A DNA stretch of 44,720 nt from Haplomitrium mnioides (taxonomy: Eukaryota > Marchantiophyta > Haplomitriopsida > Calobryales), in assembly GCA_049999725.1 (NCBI GenBank), contig JBNGIS010020737.1:1-44720 (forward strand), given 5' to 3'. The notes under the pieces were generated by a model, which was not told the DNA's origin, made no database searches, and saw only the letters and a list, made by a program, of their open reading frames with translations. Position numbers and translations under genes: made by a program. Below are positions 41,641 to 44,720 of this stretch, one piece after another. Each line of letters starts with the position of its first letter. The stretch's first letter is position 1.

Positions 41641-43954
41641 AGGTGTAAAGACTCAGTGGAGGGTCTGGTTCAGCCTCTCCGAATTCAGAAATTGTTTATT
41701 AATTTATTGTATTTAACCAAAAGTTCTGGTTTTTTAATTATGATTAGTGTTCAATTACATGCAGCTCAATAAAGGCATGTGATTATGAACCTTTCTCCTA
41801 CAAATAGAGCATTTTCTCTTCTGACTCAGTCCAAGGCTGTCATGTCAGCCCCAAACAACCTACTCCCTTCTGTAGCGTTCTCTGCAACTTTGCTCTCTTA
41901 GAATTTCAACAGCCTCTTTTATACATGTGCAGCCCACAACTTCTAAAAAATATGGACTTTGCTTGCAAGGTGCCTTATCAATCTTAAATGTAGCATAGCT
42001 TTGGAGAACAAATCCTCTCCACAAGATCAATTTCTTGTACTACTCAACAAAAAAATCAGGTTCTGTACTCAATGTCGACTTGTCATCCCACAAAATCCTT
42101 CTGCAATTTTGCTGCTTAAAATCCTTGCTACATTTTGCAATCTGCTACAACAACAAATCAAAAATACAAAGTCCCTAGTCTCGTAGTGCTCTTCTTACAA
42201 AATCCTCTTGGCAAATCTTTTCATTGGTGAATCTTCCATGCTATTTTCTGTGATCTTCAAGCATCATTTCTTAGATTGGAACTGAAAATTGCCTTTTGCT
42301 TTTCAAGACTGTCCTCTAAGATGAACAAAAAGGTTGCTTTGAGTCAATCTTTGTCACTCTTCTCAAATTATCTACCTCTGCAAATGAACTGAACAAAACT
42401 CAACAGCTTGAACAAGGGAACCCCTCAAGTGTTTTTTACATCAAACATCAAATAGGGGGCTCAAGGATGATCCCTTGAGCCCTATTGCTCAACTTTTGCT
42501 CGATGCTTGCAGTTCTGCCTCCAATGGCTGCTCAACTCTTTTTTTGCAGCAGCTCAGACTTAAGAAAATCTCTTCAAGCAAAATATCTTTGATGAAGGAA
42601 TTAGTGCTCTTCAAAGACTTGCCACAATTATGTGATGATGCTCACAGAAGGATAGCTCTCCTTTACTTGATTGGATGTCCATATTGTGTGCCTTGAAATA
42701 CTGCAACAAAGAAAGAAAACCCCTAAGAATTTTTCTCAATGAAACCCTACTTGACAAAACCTGAGTAGCAAGGAAGATATTTGAAGCTCCCTAAGAATGC
42801 CTCTTCTTTCTCTACTCAACAAAAAATCCGTGGGATTTTCTGCAATGATTTGCTTTTGATGAAATCCGAGTGGAAAGGACAATCCCTAAAATGTAATATG
42901 ATGTTGAGTTTCGACGAAGAAATTTGAGCAGCTCAAAGAAACCTAAGCAGCTCGACAAAAGCTCCTCTTGAGAAAACTCTTGCTCGATGAAACTCTACAA
43001 TAATATGAATGAAGAAGAAATTTCATGAAGAGAGCTTCAACAAAGAAATCGCTGCCACTACTTGATCAATACGAAAGCAACAAGAGTTGCAATTTTGAAA
43101 AGAAGCTCGTTGTCTGCGATTTCAAATAGTAGGATTTCTTCCCAAATCCCTAAAACAAAATTTGCTCAATGTTGCACATAGGAAACCAAGGCTACTCAAC
43201 AAAGCCTTGCTCAAGCAAACCCTTGCTCCATGAAATTTCTTGGAGCAGCAGAATGTAAGTCGAATTTCTCCCTCAACTCAACTCCCGGATGTTGCTTTCG
43301 AATGTTCTCAAACAGCTCGACCTCTCTTTGACACTGCAGCCCAAGAACGAGCACCCAAACATGACAAATAAGGGAAAATCTGTGTTTTTTTTTATACTGC
43401 TCTCGACAAAAATATCTGGACTTGACATTGCTTGTAGGAAATCAACCTATGCTAAAAAATCACCAATGTTTGTTTCTGCATTTTTGAGCATCTCATTTTC
43501 TAACAAAAATCTGAGCAACTCCTTCTTTGACAAAAATCTGACTCAATATTTTCCTCAAAATTAGTTGTGTGTTTTTCGTGCAGTAGCCGCTCAATGAAGA
43601 CAATCCGTTGAAATTTTCTTTTAGCTTGCAAGAAGCTATCAAAAACAAACACAATGATCCAAATCTTATTCTTGGAAATGTTGCAAACCTCCTTTGAAAT
43701 TCAATTATTGCAACCAAAATCAAACCAAAAAATTCTTTCTCAAGATCTATTGTAGCAGCCTCACACACCAGAAATTCTGTAACCGATTTTTCTTCAATTT
43801 CTTCACAGACCAGGATTCGCCAATAGAATTTCTTCCACAAATCTTCAACACTCTGAGACACCATGGGATACCATCAAACCTTCTAATCCAATTTCTCACT
43901 TGCAATCCAAGATACCTTGGATGCTCCACAAAGAAATCTAAGATCTTTTGATGC
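41641..43954. other. Non-coding leader or LTR body, nothing recognised
   Basis: Over 2 kb without a convincing gene. On the minus strand it leads into the gag at 41640, so it may be the 5' untranslated region and LTR of that element. GAGCTGCTC- and CTCGAC-containing phrases recur irregularly (42940-43320). Short open frames such as 42475-42696 and 43493-43864 have no motif. Confidence 0.35.
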
Positions 43955-44180
43955 ACTTTTCTTCAAGTGATAACTTCTCCAAGAAATTCCAAAGTGTTGA
44001 TCTTCTGGTATCTGAACCAGCGCACCTTTGCTCACAAGGAATCCATCCTTCTCCAAGAGCTGCAATACCTCAGCTCTACTCTTGGTTCATACAATCAATA
44101 GACATCGAAAGATAGAATTTCGATGAGAGTACATACCCTTATATACTAAGTCACAAAAAGAAAAAAAAAAACTCAAAATG
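43955..44180 (-). repeat. Repeat R3, copy 2
   Basis: Counterpart of 37740-37985. On the minus strand it carries TATATAAGGGTATGTACTCTC, a TATA-like promoter element, and GGTATTGCAGCTCTTGGAG. Confidence 0.5.
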
Positions 44181-44195
44181 TCCATAAATAGAAAT

Positions 44196-44720
44196 ATGCT
44201 AAGATATAATGTGTATAGTTATACTCTAAGTTATATTAGATTAGTTAATAAGAACTCTAATCTAATTTCACTATAAGAACATATAGTTTTAGCTATATGT
44301 TAAAGAGATAAGAAGGATGAAAAGAGAAGAGAGATGATATATGAAGAGGATAATACATGTGATGATCTATTGGGCCACATGACTATTCTCTAATGAATGA
44401 TTTCCTTTTATCACTTTAAACCGTTTCCTCCTTTAACATGTTATCAACATGATGACATTTTTTTAATTTAATTTTTTTTTTTGAAATTTTCTATAAAAAT
44501 AATTTTGAAATTTTAAAAGAAAAATTTCAATAGATTTTTAAGATGACTTCTTGCTTTGGAAAGAACTTATTCCCAATTTGGCGTTAGAAGAGAATTGATA
44601 CAAAATTTCATACAATTTCAAACAAATTTTTCCTAATAGATTTTTACAAATTTTTTTCTTCCTCCCTCTATTACATGCTAGCAGTCGTCTTAGACTCTTC
44701 TTTTTTCAATACATTCTTTG
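44196..44720 (+). mobile_element. LTR-like repeat R2, copy 2 (runs off the window)
   Basis: Same orientation and order of blocks as 34905-35340, including TCTAATGAATGATTTCC and GTTATCAACATGATGAC, then an A/T-rich tract and CCTCCCTCTATTACATGC. It reaches the window end, so its inner part cannot be judged. Confidence 0.5.

Noticed and set aside
42475-42696. Plus-strand frame of 73 codons (MSPIAQLLLDACSS...)
   Set aside because: No motif, and it lies in the probable leader of the minus-strand element; other frames of similar length occur nearby.
41640-44720. Identification of this stretch as the full 5' LTR of the PHD-integrase element
   Set aside because: Only about 230 bases (R3) are shared with the other side, and neither TG/CA ends nor a primer-binding site could be fixed.
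1-44720. tRNA or rRNA genes
   Set aside because: The only tRNA-like strings are primer-binding sites next to LTRs. No cloverleaf or rRNA segment was recognised by reading.

Overview
The window looks like a repeat-rich nuclear genome of a land plant. Evidence: degenerate Ty3/gypsy chromovirus and Ty1/copia elements, initiator-Met tRNA-type primer-binding sites, LTRs with a TATAAATAG promoter, spliced genes with short GT..AG introns, and overall low GC. Several families seen here (a DUF7869-like transposon protein, a PHD-tailed integrase, a bacterial-type DNA methyltransferase) make me lean to a non-flowering plant, but the species cannot be read from the sequence. Almost every coding region is decayed. 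I see no intact cellular gene, tRNA or rRNA.

Layout. 1-1840: a ~60-bp degenerate repeat array, then an LTR and integrase/chromodomain tail of a minus-strand Ty3 element. 1843-6230: a GC-richer block without convincing genes, with polypurine-ended repeats and recurrent ACGTGGCA motifs, probably old LTR material. 6450-14790: the most interesting part, two divergent genes sharing a 465-bp promoter region. Leftward is a DUF7869-like protein. Rightward is a four-exon gene of about 1000 codons joining a ParB-like region to a beta-type DNA amino-methyltransferase. Clusters of a 20-bp perfect palindrome and its variants lie in their introns, in one coding exon and downstream. 15128-17146: Ty3 fragment (+). 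17230-18660: Ty1/copia fragment (-). 19.4-22.1 kb: repeat array, LTR, gag-pro (-), and an internally deleted second copy of the methyltransferase gene fused to gag. 23.79-30.4 kb: two nested minus-strand Ty3 elements of one family. 30.5-32 kb: a lectin-like fragment and unassigned ORFs. 32.4-34.9 kb: a third copy of the methyltransferase gene (-), again with palindromes in the same intron and with a divergent partner fragment (+), interrupted by a solo LTR. 34.9-37.2 kb: LTR-like repeat and a gag-pro fragment (+). 37.16-37.61 kb: a 120-bp tandem repeat. 38.3-41.64 kb: a minus-strand retroelement with two zinc knuckles, a long unassigned coding stretch and an integrase C-terminus ending in a PHD finger. 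41.65-44.72 kb: non-coding, with repeat copies shared with 34.9 and 37.7 kb.

Working together. Recurrence of the divergent DUF7869-like/methyltransferase pair with the same intron position and the same palindrome family suggests a composite mobile unit, possibly a large DNA transposon that carries its own DNA methyltransferase. The retroelements later broke up these units. Mobility and methylation activity are inferences; no terminal inverted repeats were found.
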